Positions 1 through 7,581 of a stretch of DNA of 64,000 bases are shown in pieces; the first letter of the stretch is position 1; every line of letters begins with the position of its first letter. The notes under the pieces are model-generated. The model was given only the letters and a program-made list of their open reading frames with translations, was not told the origin of the DNA and searched no databases. Position numbers and translations under genes: made by a program. Source of the stretch: Pseudomonadota bacterium (GTDB lineage Bacteria; Myxococcota_A; UBA796; UBA9615); NCBI GenBank assembly GCA_024229515.1, contig JAAESI010000024.1:1-64000 (forward strand), given 5' to 3'.

Positions 1-33
1 CCATTGCTCCAAGGTCATGCTCAAGTCGGTCAT
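1..33 (-). CDS. 5' end of an unidentified minus-strand gene (runs off the window)
   Basis: On the minus strand an ATG at 33-31 is preceded by AAGGA (45-41) with a 7-base spacer, and the frame stays open to the window edge, giving eleven residues that begin MTDLSMTLEQW. The ribosome binding site and the divergent layout with the gene at 364 support a real start. Too little is present to name a product. Confidence 0.5.
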   Translation of the reverse strand, partial: MTDLSMTLEQW

Positions 34-89
34 CGCGATCTCCTTCGTCGTTCGCTTGTTTCGTCACTTGCAAACTAGAAGGGCGCGGT

Positions 90-111
90 GGCCACCTTCA
101 ATCTGGTGGCC
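90..111. repeat. Perfect inverted repeat in the leader of the partial minus-strand gene
   Basis: GGCCACC (90-96) and GGTGGCC (105-111) form a perfect 7-bp inverted repeat around an 8-base centre, about 57 bases upstream of the minus-strand ATG. It could be an operator or a leader hairpin. There is no T-run on either side, so it is not a convincing terminator. Confidence 0.4.
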
Positions 112-140
112 CGAAAGCCCACCTCACTTTGAGACTCTGC

Positions 141-304
141 CGCTTGGAGCTTCGACCGGGTTCGGAGTCCAATAGCGTTGCAGCGGAGATGTACAAGGGC
201 GGGCAGCCGCTTAAACGCCGCTTGTGATCTCGGCCGCCGGACGATCCACGGCGCTTCCTTGGCGACTACGCGCCCTTCGGGGCGCGGTGCGGCGCGGGAG
301 CGCC
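141..304 (+). repeat. Dispersed non-coding repeat, copy 1
   Basis: This stretch matches 34013-34174 in the same orientation with only scattered substitutions and a one-base indel. The first 32 bases (141-172) are identical in both copies, and a further 29-base identical block lies at 253-281. The copy contains a 7-bp GC stem closed by a TTCG loop (269-286). Reading one frame across it gives an early stop and the indel shifts the frame between copies, so it is probably not protein coding. It lies about 60 bases before the next ATG. The bases 34-363 otherwise hold no gene. Confidence 0.8.
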
Positions 305-363
305 TTGCCGAGCATCTTGCGGACCGCTCCGACCGTTGATGGAAGCGTTAACCTCCTTCAACC

Positions 364-558
364 ATGCCGCTCCCCGCCGAGACGAACGCCTTCCTCGAAG
401 ACCACGAACTGGTGGATCCCAAGACCTTCGAGGTCCTCGTTCTCTCCGATGACGGCGCCTGGCTCGTCGCCCCCACCACCGGCCGACGCTTCCCCATCGT
501 CGACGGCATCCCCCAGCTCCTGGAGTCCGAGGCGGATCCGCTCCCAGGTGTACGATGA
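364..558 (+). CDS. Small Trm112/YcaR-like protein without the zinc cysteines
   Basis: A 64-residue protein. Residues 40-53 carry the hallmark of the Trm112p-like fold (TGRRFPIVDGIPQLL), which in homologs follows a Cys-x2-Cys knuckle and a strand ending in G-x-F-P-I-x-D-G-I-P. Here there is not a single cysteine, so a zinc-free variant is likely. Trm112-like proteins act as small activators of partner methyltransferases, or sit beside lipid A and LPS genes (the YcaR group). The gene ends 18 bases before a GT9 glycosyltransferase, probably in one transcript. No strong Shine-Dalgarno is visible before this ATG. Family assignment is fair; function is not established. Confidence 0.65.
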   Translation: MPLPAETNAFLEDHELVDPKTFEVLVLSDDGAWLVAPTTGRRFPIVDGIPQLLESEADPLPGVR

Positions 559-576
559 GCCCGGGGAAGGCCGACG

Positions 577-1839
577 ATGACTGACGAGCCCTACGGCGGC
601 GACAGCTACGCCATCGACTGCCGGCTGTTCACCGGGTTCAGTCCCTGCCGCTACCGGCGCGACTGCCCGGGCTGCCCCCACTACGACCCCGTCGACGTCC
701 GTATCCTCCTCGTCGTGCTCGACGCCCTCGGCGATGTGCTCCGCTGCACCTCCTTGCTGCCCGCCATCCGCCGCGAGTGGCCCCGCGCCCACGTCACGTG
801 GCTGACCCGCCCGCAGGCCGCCCCCCTGCTGAAATACAACCCGCTGGTGGACCGCGTGCTCGTGCTCGGCGACGCCACCTCGGCCGTGCTGTCGGCGCTG
901 TCCTTCGACGTCGCCCTGTGCCCCGACAAGTCCATCCCCGCCGGCTCGTTGATGGCCCTCGTCAACGCCCCCGACAAGCGCGGCTTCGGCATCGACAAGG
1001 GCGGCGCCATCGCCCCCCTCGGCCCGGACGCCGAGTACCTCTACAAGCTCGGCCTCGACAACCACGCCAAGTTCTTCGAGAACGACAAGTCTGAGCAGCA
1101 GGTCTCCACCGAGTGCCTCGGGCTGACCTACAAGCACGATCGCTACGTCGCCATCCTGGACGACGACGAGCGCCGCACCGCCCGCGAGGACCGCCGCGTC
1201 GCCGGGGTCGGGGACGACGAGGTGCTGGTCGGCTGGAACACGGGCTGCAGCCCCCGCTACGGCTACAAGAAGCTCACGGTCGAGGACCAGGTCGAGCTCA
1301 TGCTCATGTCCTGGCAGTTCCTCCCCCGCAAGGACGCCATCCGCTTCGTGCTCCTGGGCGGCGGTCGCGAGGACGACGAGCGCAACCGGGCCATCGAGGA
1401 GGCCCTCGCCGAGGAGCAGGTCCCGGTGGTGCGAAGCCCCTGCCTCAGCGGCCTCCGCCGCGGCCTCAGCGCAGCCGCCGCGTGCGACATGATCGTCACC
1501 GGCGACACGCTCGGCCTGCACATGGCGATCGCCCTGAAGAAGCCCACCGTCGTCTGGTTCGGCATCACCTGCCACCAGGAGATCGACCTGTACGGGCGCG
1601 GGCTCAAGATCCTCAGCAAGGTCCCGTGCCGCCCCTGCTGGCTGCAGTCCTGCCACCTGGAGCCCAAGTGCTTCCGTGATCTGCCCTGGAGTTCGATGGC
1701 GGGGGCCGTGGCGGAGATGGCGATCACCATCCTGCGCGAAGGCCGCTGGAAGGGTGAGCGCCTCATCGGAACCTTCCCCCCGAAGGGCCGCGTCAACCCG
1801 CCCCTGGGCGTCTCTCCAGGGCCGATCGTCCAGGCCTGA
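577..1839 (+). CDS. Glycosyltransferase family 9 (heptosyltransferase-like) protein
   Basis: A 420-residue protein with the two Rossmann lobes of GT9 enzymes, which transfer ADP-heptose or similar sugars to LPS core on the inner face of the membrane. The N-lobe has LLVVLDALGDVLRCTSLLPAI (about 44-64), the GT9 glycine-loop start. The C-lobe has VTGDTLGLHMAIALKKP (about 307-323) with the conserved D and H of the donor site. Two cysteine clusters stand out: C15, C24, C30, C33 before the first lobe, and C351, C354, C359, C365 near the end. The second is common in GT9 proteins; the first is an unusual extension. GGGGAAGG precedes the ATG. Acceptor and sugar are unknown. Confidence 0.88.
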   Translation: MTDEPYGGDSYAIDCRLFTGFSPCRYRRDCPGCPHYDPVDVRILLVVLDALGDVLRCTSLLPAIRREWPRAHVTWLTRPQAAPLLKYNPLVDRVLVLGDATSAVLSALSFDVALCPDKSIPAGSLMALVNAPDKRGFGIDKGGAIAPLGPDAEYLYKLGLDNHAKFFENDKSEQQVSTECLGLTYKHDRYVAILDDDERRTAREDRRVAGVGDDEVLVGWNTGCSPRYGYKKLTVEDQVELMLMSWQFLPRKDAIRFVLLGGGREDDERNRAIEEALAEEQVPVVRSPCLSGLRRGLSAAAACDMIVTGDTLGLHMAIALKKPTVVWFGITCHQEIDLYGRGLKILSKVPCRPCWLQSCHLEPKCFRDLPWSSMAGAVAEMAITILREGRWKGERLIGTFPPKGRVNPPLGVSPGPIVQA

Positions 1840-1938
1840 CAGCAAAAAAAGATCGAAGGGATCGGATCGGCCTCCCGTCCGATGCTCCAGAAGCCCCCGG
1901 GTCCCCACAAGGTCCCGGCAACCTGGAGAAGAAAACCC

Positions 1939-2883
1939 ATGCGACGTAAGCTGTTCGCTCTCATCGCCCTCCTGGCCGTTGCTCTCCCCGCGTCGGCCTT
2001 CGCGGGACACCGCAGCCACCACAACTCCGCCGATGCGCGAGGCTCTCATTGCGAACGTCCGGTTCGCAGCGGCTACGTGACCGTCGACAACCCCAACCGC
2101 GTCACCATGCAGGTCATCATTGACGGCCGAAACATGGGCAGCGTGCGCGCCGGCGACACCGCTCGCTTCGGCCCCCTGGACGAAGGCCAGCACAAGGTCG
2201 CCGCCAAGTACGTCTGCAACAAGCGCTCGCTCACCCGCCGCATCCTCAAGGAGCGCGTCTGGGTCGACGCCCGACGCCCCGTGCGCATCAACCTGCCGTA
2301 CGCCGATCTCGCCATCGTCGAGGTGTCCAACGAGTGGATTGAAGGCATGGACATCTCCGTGGACGGCCGCACCGTCGACTACGTCCAGGCCAACGGCCGC
2401 ACCGCGTTCATCGCGCCGACCTACGCCTCCGTCTCGCTCATCGAGCCGGCCGGCACCCGCGCCATGACCGCCCGCATCGACGGACACGGCTTCTCCACGG
2501 AGTCGCTGACGCTCATCCCGCCGCGCCACGCCAAGGTCCTGGTGCGGAACCCGACCCGAGCCCGCCTCCAGCTGGTGGACGGCAACGGCCGCGTGCTCTG
2601 CGACCTCGCTCCGAACTCGTCGGAGCAGATTCGGCTGCGCTCGGGCTGGACCGGACTCGCGGTGCTCTTCCGCGGTCGCACCATCGACTCGACGAAGCTC
2701 ATCGCCTCGCCCTTCTGCAACATGAACTGGAACATCGAGCCGCAAGTGGCCCTGTACGAGGACTACGACGACGGCCGCGGCCGGCACGCCAGCACGCACC
2801 ACGAGACCCACCAGCGGCGCGGCTACCGTCGCTCCTCCAGCCGGCGGGTCAGCTGGAGCAGCCGGTGGAGCTCGAACTGGTAA
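1939..2883 (+). CDS. Secreted protein with PEGA-like beta repeats and a basic Ser/Arg tail
   Basis: I take the ATG at 1939 because GGAG lies about 10 bases upstream and the protein then opens with a clean signal peptide (MRRKLFALIALLAVALPASAF). An in-frame ATG at 1882 would add 19 residues lacking these features. The mature 290 or so residues contain repeated short beta units of the kind V-x-V-D-N-P followed by D-G-R-x-x-G and G-x-H-x-V, resembling PEGA surface-layer repeats. Five cysteines are scattered through the protein. The last 35 residues are rich in His, Arg and Ser. It is likely exported to the periplasm or surface; its role is unknown. Confidence 0.75.
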   Translation: MRRKLFALIALLAVALPASAFAGHRSHHNSADARGSHCERPVRSGYVTVDNPNRVTMQVIIDGRNMGSVRAGDTARFGPLDEGQHKVAAKYVCNKRSLTRRILKERVWVDARRPVRINLPYADLAIVEVSNEWIEGMDISVDGRTVDYVQANGRTAFIAPTYASVSLIEPAGTRAMTARIDGHGFSTESLTLIPPRHAKVLVRNPTRARLQLVDGNGRVLCDLAPNSSEQIRLRSGWTGLAVLFRGRTIDSTKLIASPFCNMNWNIEPQVALYEDYDDGRGRHASTHHETHQRRGYRRSSSRRVSWSSRWSSNW

Positions 2884-2900
2884 CCAACCAGACCCTCGGG

Positions 2901-3428
2901 TCACTCCTCCGAAGGCGGGCGCTCAACCGAGCGTCCGCCTTTCGGCGTCATGGCCCACGCCACGAGCACCACCAGCGGCAGCGCAAACAGCGTCGCGTCG
3001 GTCGACAGCCAGCCGATCTCCGACCGCTCCATCGACAGCGGGTAGAACCAGTAGTAGCTCGGCTGAACGTGCAACTGGAACGCATCCAGGAGCATGTGGA
3101 GGGCACCCCCGAGGGCCAGCATCGCCGCGATCCGGCGTCGCGACACCGGGGTCACCAGCACCTGCGGCAGCACCGCCGCCACGAACACCGCCGTGACCGC
3201 CAGCCCCACCGGCGTGTGCGGAAACTCGAGCCCGAAGAGCAGCCGGAGCATCGCCGGCCCAGACTCCGCGAGGCCGCTCTCGACGGCAATGTGGAGCAGC
3301 ACACGGGGCAGCCGGGAGGCGAGATCGGGCAGCACCGCCCCCGCCGCCAGCCAGCCCGCCGACGGCCGATCCACCAGCCGCACCCCGGCGATCCAGCCCG
3401 AAGCGGCGTGGGTGATCAGGTCAGCCAC
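2901..3428 (-). CDS. YdjM-like (DUF457) membrane-bound metal-dependent hydrolase
   Basis: A 175-residue multi-pass membrane protein. It has the spaced metal-ligand pattern of the YdjM/DUF457 family: an N-terminal LITHAASG with His7, GAVLPD in the second segment, an HTP motif near residue 71, and H-x3-D (HMLLD) near residue 111. Members are inner-membrane proteins related to zinc phospholipase C-like hydrolases; substrates are mostly unknown. The start is GTG, inside the end of the upstream gene (8-base overlap), which suggests coupled translation with the small membrane protein before it. Confidence 0.7.
   Translation of the reverse strand: MADLITHAASGWIAGVRLVDRPSAGWLAAGAVLPDLASRLPRVLLHIAVESGLAESGPAMLRLLFGLEFPHTPVGLAVTAVFVAAVLPQVLVTPVSRRRIAAMLALGGALHMLLDAFQLHVQPSYYWFYPLSMERSEIGWLSTDATLFALPLVVLVAWAMTPKGGRSVERPPSEE
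2913..2944. terminator. Hairpin between convergent genes, inside the 3' end of the minus-strand gene
   Basis: A 12-base stem with one G-T pair (2913-2924 with 2929-2940) encloses a 4-base loop and is followed by TTCG on the plus strand. It lies 30 bases after the stop of the plus-strand gene, within the last codons of the converging gene. The T-run is poor, so termination is plausible, not proven. Confidence 0.5.
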
Positions 3429-3843
3429 GGACCCTCCGCATCACAAAGACGGTGCCGACCGCCAGCACCAGCGCCAGGGACAGCGCCCCCACCACCAGCT
3501 TGACGCGCCCGAAGCGGTGCAGCAGCACCCGCTCGACCTGCACGCTCGGCCCGGGCCCCCAGGTTCCGGAGGCGGACACATAGGCCAGTCGGCTGGTGGT
3601 TCGCGATTCCGGGGGGATGCCGCGGAGTTCGACCCGGTAGCCCCGACCCGTCAGCACCATCACGTCCCCGTGGAGCTCATCGATCGAGTGCTGGGGGATG
3701 TGAATCGCCAGCCCGTCGCAGTCCGCCCCCGGACGCAAGCACTCGGACATCGACAGCTCGGCGCGGTCCGCCTTGCCGCCCAGGTCCCACACCCCGACGA
3801 CGAGCATGATCCCCGTCACACAGGCGAGCAGTGCGCGACTCAC
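3421..3843 (-). CDS. Unknown small membrane protein
   Basis: A 140-residue protein starting at GTG. It has a hydrophobic N-terminal segment (about 4-20) that may be a signal anchor, a hydrophilic extracytoplasmic middle with two cysteines about seven residues apart (near 35-42), and a C-terminal membrane helix (about 112-135) followed by an Arg-rich cytoplasmic tail. I recognise no family. It sits 13 bases after the rhomboid protease and overlaps the YdjM-like gene, so the three are probably one operon. A role as partner or substrate of the rhomboids is only a guess. Confidence 0.6.
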   Translation of the reverse strand: MSRALLACVTGIMLVVGVWDLGGKADRAELSMSECLRPGADCDGLAIHIPQHSIDELHGDVMVLTGRGYRVELRGIPPESRTTSRLAYVSASGTWGPGPSVQVERVLLHRFGRVKLVVGALSLALVLAVGTVFVMRRVRG

Positions 3844-3856
3844 GCTGCTCTCACGG

Positions 3857-4618
3857 TCAGTGAAAGAGGGGTTCGTCGCCGTCGCCGCCGACCAGTCGGA
3901 GGTGCGGATGCTTGGGCTTCTTGGGCTTCTTGGGCGTGCGCGGAGGGCCGTTCAGCCGCCGCTTGTAGCCGGTGATGGCGAGCCAACCGACGAGGGCGCC
4001 GAACAGGTGAATCGCGTGGTCGACCCCCTGAGAGGCGAACCCGAACTCGAGCAGGAACCACAGCGGGAGCATCTGCCGCGCGGTGAAGATGAACGGCAGC
4101 AGGAGCACGTTGATCTCCTGGTCCGGCCACGCGAAGCAGTACCAGGCCAGGAGCACGAACACGGCCCCCGAAGCGCCCACCGAGGGGGTCGCCCAGGACA
4201 GGAAGGGGAGGGCGTCGTAGCCGGCGAGGTGGAGCCCCCCGACGAGGACCATCTTGAGCAAAGCGGCCGCCGCTCCGCCGCCGAAGAAGAGGATCAGGAA
4301 GCGCTTGGGCCCCAGCTGGGTGGCGATGTTGGAGCCGAACATCCACAGCAGGAACAGGTTCCCCGCGAGGTGCCACAGGTCTCGGTCGTCGTGCAGGAAC
4401 ACGGCCGTGATCGGCTGCCAGATCATGCCCCGCCAGAACTGGCTTCCGGTCAACGCCCCCAGCTCGAGCACGAACGAGAAGCCAGTCCGCTGCAGGACCA
4501 CCTGCATGAGGAACACCGCCCCCATCAGGATCATCACCTGCTTGACCACCAACGGCGTCTGCTGGGGCCCGATCCGGAACCCTCCACCGCCGCCCTGCGG
4601 GGGCGCGTACCGGCTCAT
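3857..4618 (-). CDS. Rhomboid intramembrane serine protease (catalytic residues intact)
   Basis: A 253-residue protein with six or more membrane helices. The rhomboid signatures are all present: H-x3-N in LWHLAGN (His83, Asn87), the nucleophile motif GASG with Ser150, and the catalytic His204 in HAIHLFG. Rhomboids cut single-pass membrane proteins near the outer face of the membrane. The N-terminus is Gly/Pro-rich and the C-terminal tail is Lys/Pro-rich (PKKPKKPKHP), both probably cytoplasmic. It lies 9 bases after a second rhomboid-fold gene that lacks the catalytic residues. Substrate unknown. Confidence 0.9.
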   Translation of the reverse strand: MSRYAPPQGGGGGFRIGPQQTPLVVKQVMILMGAVFLMQVVLQRTGFSFVLELGALTGSQFWRGMIWQPITAVFLHDDRDLWHLAGNLFLLWMFGSNIATQLGPKRFLILFFGGGAAAALLKMVLVGGLHLAGYDALPFLSWATPSVGASGAVFVLLAWYCFAWPDQEINVLLLPFIFTARQMLPLWFLLEFGFASQGVDHAIHLFGALVGWLAITGYKRRLNGPPRTPKKPKKPKHPHLRLVGGDGDEPLFH

Positions 4619-4627
4619 GCCGGGCCC

Positions 4628-5398
4628 TCAGTGGTAGATCGGCTCATCGTCAGGCTCTTCGGGCTGAATGGCGCGGTCGACCGCGAGGCGGAGGTTCTTG
4701 CGGGCGCGGCGTCGGCGAAGGGACTCGCGGGGGTCCAGATCGAGGCCTGAGCGCCACCAGAAGTAGCCCACGATCAACCCGCCGATGGTGTAGCCGCCGG
4801 TGGGGCCGCTGGGGTTGATGCCGAGGGCCTGGATCACCAGGATCGTCACCACCCCCAGGGCGATGTACCGCATTTTCACCGGGATCAGGATGAGGAACGG
4901 GACGATCGCTTCGGGCGTCATCATGCAGCAGACGACCATGACCGCGACCACCGCGGGGGCCATGCCGCCGAACAACGCCGGGCCGGGCATGACGAAGCTG
5001 ATCAGCCAGCCGACCGCCGCCCCGCCGATCGACGCGACGAACCACAGATGGAGGAAGCCGCGCCGGCCGAGCATGCGCTCCACCGGCGCCGCGAAGAAGA
5101 CGAAGCCGAGGAACCCCAGCACCAGCGACGGAAGCACCGGGCTGACGAAGGGCGCGGTGACGATCTGCCAGGGGCGGAAGGTCTCCGGGCTCAGGGCGAG
5201 CACCATGCGCAGCGGGGTAGGGGAGGCGACCTCGAAGCCCTTGGGGCCCTCCATCAGGTCGACCCAGAGGGCCGGGATGACGGCCGTGATGAACCCAAGG
5301 AGCCACAGGACCGCGTAGGCGATCATCATGCGACGCCCCAGCGGGGTGATCTCGAGGCGGAAACCTCCGCGCACAATCTGGTTGGGATCGAAGGCCAT
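4628..5398 (-). CDS. Rhomboid-fold protein lacking the catalytic Ser and His (pseudoprotease)
   Basis: A 256-residue multi-pass protein with the rhomboid layout: long first loop, GRRGFLHLWF helix, glycine-rich fourth helix and a terminal helix. Where an active enzyme has G-x-S-G this one has FGGMAPA (154-157), and where the catalytic His should be it has Thr214 in YTIGGLIVGY. It should therefore be inactive, like iRhoms or derlins, which bind substrates without cutting them. I start at the ATG at 5398; the longer frame (to 5614) would run into lexA. It is divergent from lexA and adjacent to an active rhomboid. The fold is well supported; function is inferred. Confidence 0.75.
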   Translation of the reverse strand: MAFDPNQIVRGGFRLEITPLGRRMMIAYAVLWLLGFITAVIPALWVDLMEGPKGFEVASPTPLRMVLALSPETFRPWQIVTAPFVSPVLPSLVLGFLGFVFFAAPVERMLGRRGFLHLWFVASIGGAAVGWLISFVMPGPALFGGMAPAVVAVMVVCCMMTPEAIVPFLILIPVKMRYIALGVVTILVIQALGINPSGPTGGYTIGGLIVGYFWWRSGLDLDPRESLRRRRARKNLRLAVDRAIQPEEPDDEPIYH

Positions 5399-5442
5399 CG
5401 ACGGGGACTGCGACCTTAACAACGGAACCGGGCCGGCGGTGC

Positions 5443-5476
5443 TGGACATCCGTACAGGTCTGAACATATAGTCAGA
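5443..5476 (+). promoter_or_regulatory. lexA promoter with overlapping palindromic operator
   Basis: TGGACA (5443-5448) and TATAGT (5467-5472) are separated by 18 bases, a good sigma-70 promoter 20 bases before the lexA ribosome binding site. The -10 box lies inside an 18-base imperfect palindrome, tctgaacatatagtcaga (5459-5476), whose outer arms TCTGA and TCAGA match perfectly. This is the arrangement expected of an autorepressed lexA. The core GAAC-N4-AGTC is near the GAAC-N4-GTTC type of SOS box. Confidence 0.65.
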
Positions 5477-5492
5477 TGCCTCGGAGGAAGAC

Positions 5493-6170
5493 GTGGACGG
5501 ACTTACGAAGCGACAGCGGGAAATCTTGGAGTACATGCACGAACGCCAGACGGACGATGGGGTGCTCCCGTCGTACCGGGAGATCGGCAACCGCATGGGC
5601 ATCCGGTCGACCAACGGCGTGAGCGATCACATCAAGGGGCTTCTCCGGAAGGGCTACCTGGTCCGCCGCGGCGGCGCCGGCAAGGCGGCGTTGGCGCGCT
5701 CGATGGCGCTGACGGACCTGGCTCTGGACGAGCTGGGCGCCCTCCAGCCGGTGCCGGAGCCCTTCGGCGACGGCGACATCGTGGAGATCGGGGTCTACGG
5801 CCAGGTCGCCGCGGGCGCGCTGAACCTCCACGACGAGTACCGCGAGGACACGCTCCGGGTGGACTCCTGCATGGTCCCCGGCGGCGCCAAGGTGTTCGCG
5901 CTGCGCGTCTACGGCGAGTCGATGATCAACGACGGCATCCTCCCGGGCGACTTCCTCTTCGTGCAGAAGCGACGGACCGTGACCAACGGCGAGATCGCCG
6001 TGGTGATGGTCGATGGGGAGTCCACGGTGAAGCGGTTCTTCCGAGAGGCCGACCGCATCCGGCTCCAGCCGGCCAACGATGCGATGGAACCGATCTACGT
6101 AGCCGCGGACGAGTTCCGCGAGGTGAACATCATCGGCCAGGTGGTCGGGATCTACCGCCGCATGCACTGA
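5493..6170 (+). CDS. lexA: SOS-response repressor LexA
   Basis: A 225-residue LexA. Residues 1-65 are the winged-helix DNA-binding domain (TKRQREILEYMHE, PSYREIGNRMGI). Residues about 95-225 are the S24 peptidase domain, with the self-cleavage site Ala107-Gly108 in QVAAGAL, nucleophile Ser143 in GESMINDGI and general base Lys180 in STVKRF. RecA filaments on single-stranded DNA trigger autocleavage, which derepresses DNA-repair genes. The GTG start has GGAGGA 4 bases upstream. A palindrome over its own promoter suggests autoregulation. Confidence 0.96.
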   Translation: MDGLTKRQREILEYMHERQTDDGVLPSYREIGNRMGIRSTNGVSDHIKGLLRKGYLVRRGGAGKAALARSMALTDLALDELGALQPVPEPFGDGDIVEIGVYGQVAAGALNLHDEYREDTLRVDSCMVPGGAKVFALRVYGESMINDGILPGDFLFVQKRRTVTNGEIAVVMVDGESTVKRFFREADRIRLQPANDAMEPIYVAADEFREVNIIGQVVGIYRRMH

Positions 6171-6192
6171 CCGGCGGGTATCCTCGCAGGCG

Positions 6193-7581
6193 GTGAAGAC
6201 TCTCCGCCTCGTGAGCCTCGGCAGCGCCTTCCTCCTCGCCGTGCCGGCTCAGGCCGCGGCTCCCTTCCAGTGCGACACCGTGCGCCGCCTCGAAGAGCGC
6301 GGCGGCATCCCGTGCTTTTTACAGCTGGCCAACCGGGTCGAGAGCGAGAACTTCTCCGTGGAGTGGGGCCCCGCTGGGACCGTGAGCCAGGCGGCCGCGG
6401 ACGGCCTGTTGGCGGAGCTGGAGTCGTCCCGCGCCAGGTTCATGGACGCCGGGTACGCACAGCCAGCCGGCAACCCGGCGGGGAACCGCGTGCCCTACTA
6501 CCTGGGCGACAGCGGGGGAGGGGCCCCCGGCATCAACTTCAGCGGTGGCTACACGACCGTCTGCAACGACTTCTCTCACGCGTACGTGGTGATGTCGAGC
6601 ATCGAGGACGCGGTCGGAACGCTGGACGTGGCTAACCACGAGCTGTTCCACGCGGTACAGATGGGCTCGCCGTCGCCCTACGGGGTGGAGGGCTTCTACT
6701 GGGAGGCGTCGGCGACCTGGGCCGAGGAGTTCGTCCAGCCGGACTACGACATCTACCAGTGGTTCCTGCCGTCCTACACCAACAACACCACCTGGGCGCT
6801 GGACCACGAGGACGGCAGCCAGGACGGCTTCCTGCACAAGTACGCGCTGTTCATCCTCCCGATGTTCATGGGGGAGTCGGCGCCCGGGGGCCACGACGTG
6901 CTCCTGGGGGTGTGGAACGGCGACGCCAACGGGGTGATCCCGCGGATGAACGAAGTGTGGGCCGACGGCGGTCACGAGACTGACTTCGCCGAGCAGTTCG
7001 GCGCGTTCACCGCCCACGTCTCGACGATGGATTTTGTCGACGGGCTGAACTACGACTTCGCCCGCGTGCCTGCCCGAGACGTGCTCACGGGCGACACCGA
7101 ACTGACGGACGTCATCGCCCCGCGGTGGTTCGGCTCACACTTCTACCGGGTGCTCCCGACCGACGACGACGTGCTCGAGGGGCGCACGAAGATGCGTGTC
7201 TCGTTCGACGGCGGCCAGTTGGGCTGGGTGGTCGCGATCAACCGCAGCCCCGACGATCGGGAGGCGATCCCGACGGTGCTCCAGTCCGACGGCGAGGGCC
7301 TCGCCAGCACCGCCGTCATCGACGTCGGCAGCGAATACGCCAGGACCTGGATCGTCGTCTCCAGCACCCAGACCGAGAACCAGGACTACTCGCTGTCGAT
7401 CACGTTCGAGGACCAGACGGAGGCTCCCGGATCGGACCTCGAGCCGCCGGAGGAAGAGGGGCCGCGGCGGGGTGGAGGAGCCAGCTGCGCGGGCGTGACC
7501 TCGCATCCGTTCGGTTATCGTGGCGCCGCCTCGCTGTCCCTGCTGCTGCTCCTCCTGCCGATGGTCCGCCGACGTCCATGA
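6193..7581 (+). CDS. Secreted HExxH metalloprotease-like protein with a C-terminal sorting tail
   Basis: A 462-residue protein with a signal peptide (cut likely after AQA, near residue 22). It carries a gluzincin-like zinc site: HELFH at 149-153 with a downstream glutamate in EASATWAEEF (E171 or E178) as third ligand. Around 340-415 there is a beta-rich domain resembling a pre-peptidase C-terminal fold. The end has an acidic Pro/Glu linker, Gly/Cys (GGGASCAG), a run of leucines and RRRP, the layout of MYXO-CTERM-like outer-surface anchors. The GTG start has only a weak ribosome binding site. It overlaps the next gene by 4 bases. Protease activity is inferred from the motif. Confidence 0.72.
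   Translation: MKTLRLVSLGSAFLLAVPAQAAAPFQCDTVRRLEERGGIPCFLQLANRVESENFSVEWGPAGTVSQAAADGLLAELESSRARFMDAGYAQPAGNPAGNRVPYYLGDSGGGAPGINFSGGYTTVCNDFSHAYVVMSSIEDAVGTLDVANHELFHAVQMGSPSPYGVEGFYWEASATWAEEFVQPDYDIYQWFLPSYTNNTTWALDHEDGSQDGFLHKYALFILPMFMGESAPGGHDVLLGVWNGDANGVIPRMNEVWADGGHETDFAEQFGAFTAHVSTMDFVDGLNYDFARVPARDVLTGDTELTDVIAPRWFGSHFYRVLPTDDDVLEGRTKMRVSFDGGQLGWVVAINRSPDDREAIPTVLQSDGEGLASTAVIDVGSEYARTWIVVSSTQTENQDYSLSITFEDQTEAPGSDLEPPEEEGPRRGGGASCAGVTSHPFGYRGAASLSLLLLLLPMVRRRP

Noticed and set aside
141..172. T-arm-like GGTTCGGAGTCC in the repeat, as a tRNA fragment
   Set aside because: The flanking bases do not pair as a T-stem and no other tRNA arm is present.
358..2904. 848-codon open frame on the minus strand
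   Set aside because: It is antisense to three supported genes; the translation is Val/Gly/Ala/Asp-rich with no family motif, a usual shadow at this G+C content.
4628..5614. Longer start for the second rhomboid (5614)
   Set aside because: It would run through the lexA promoter and the first 40 codons of lexA; the extension has no homology features.
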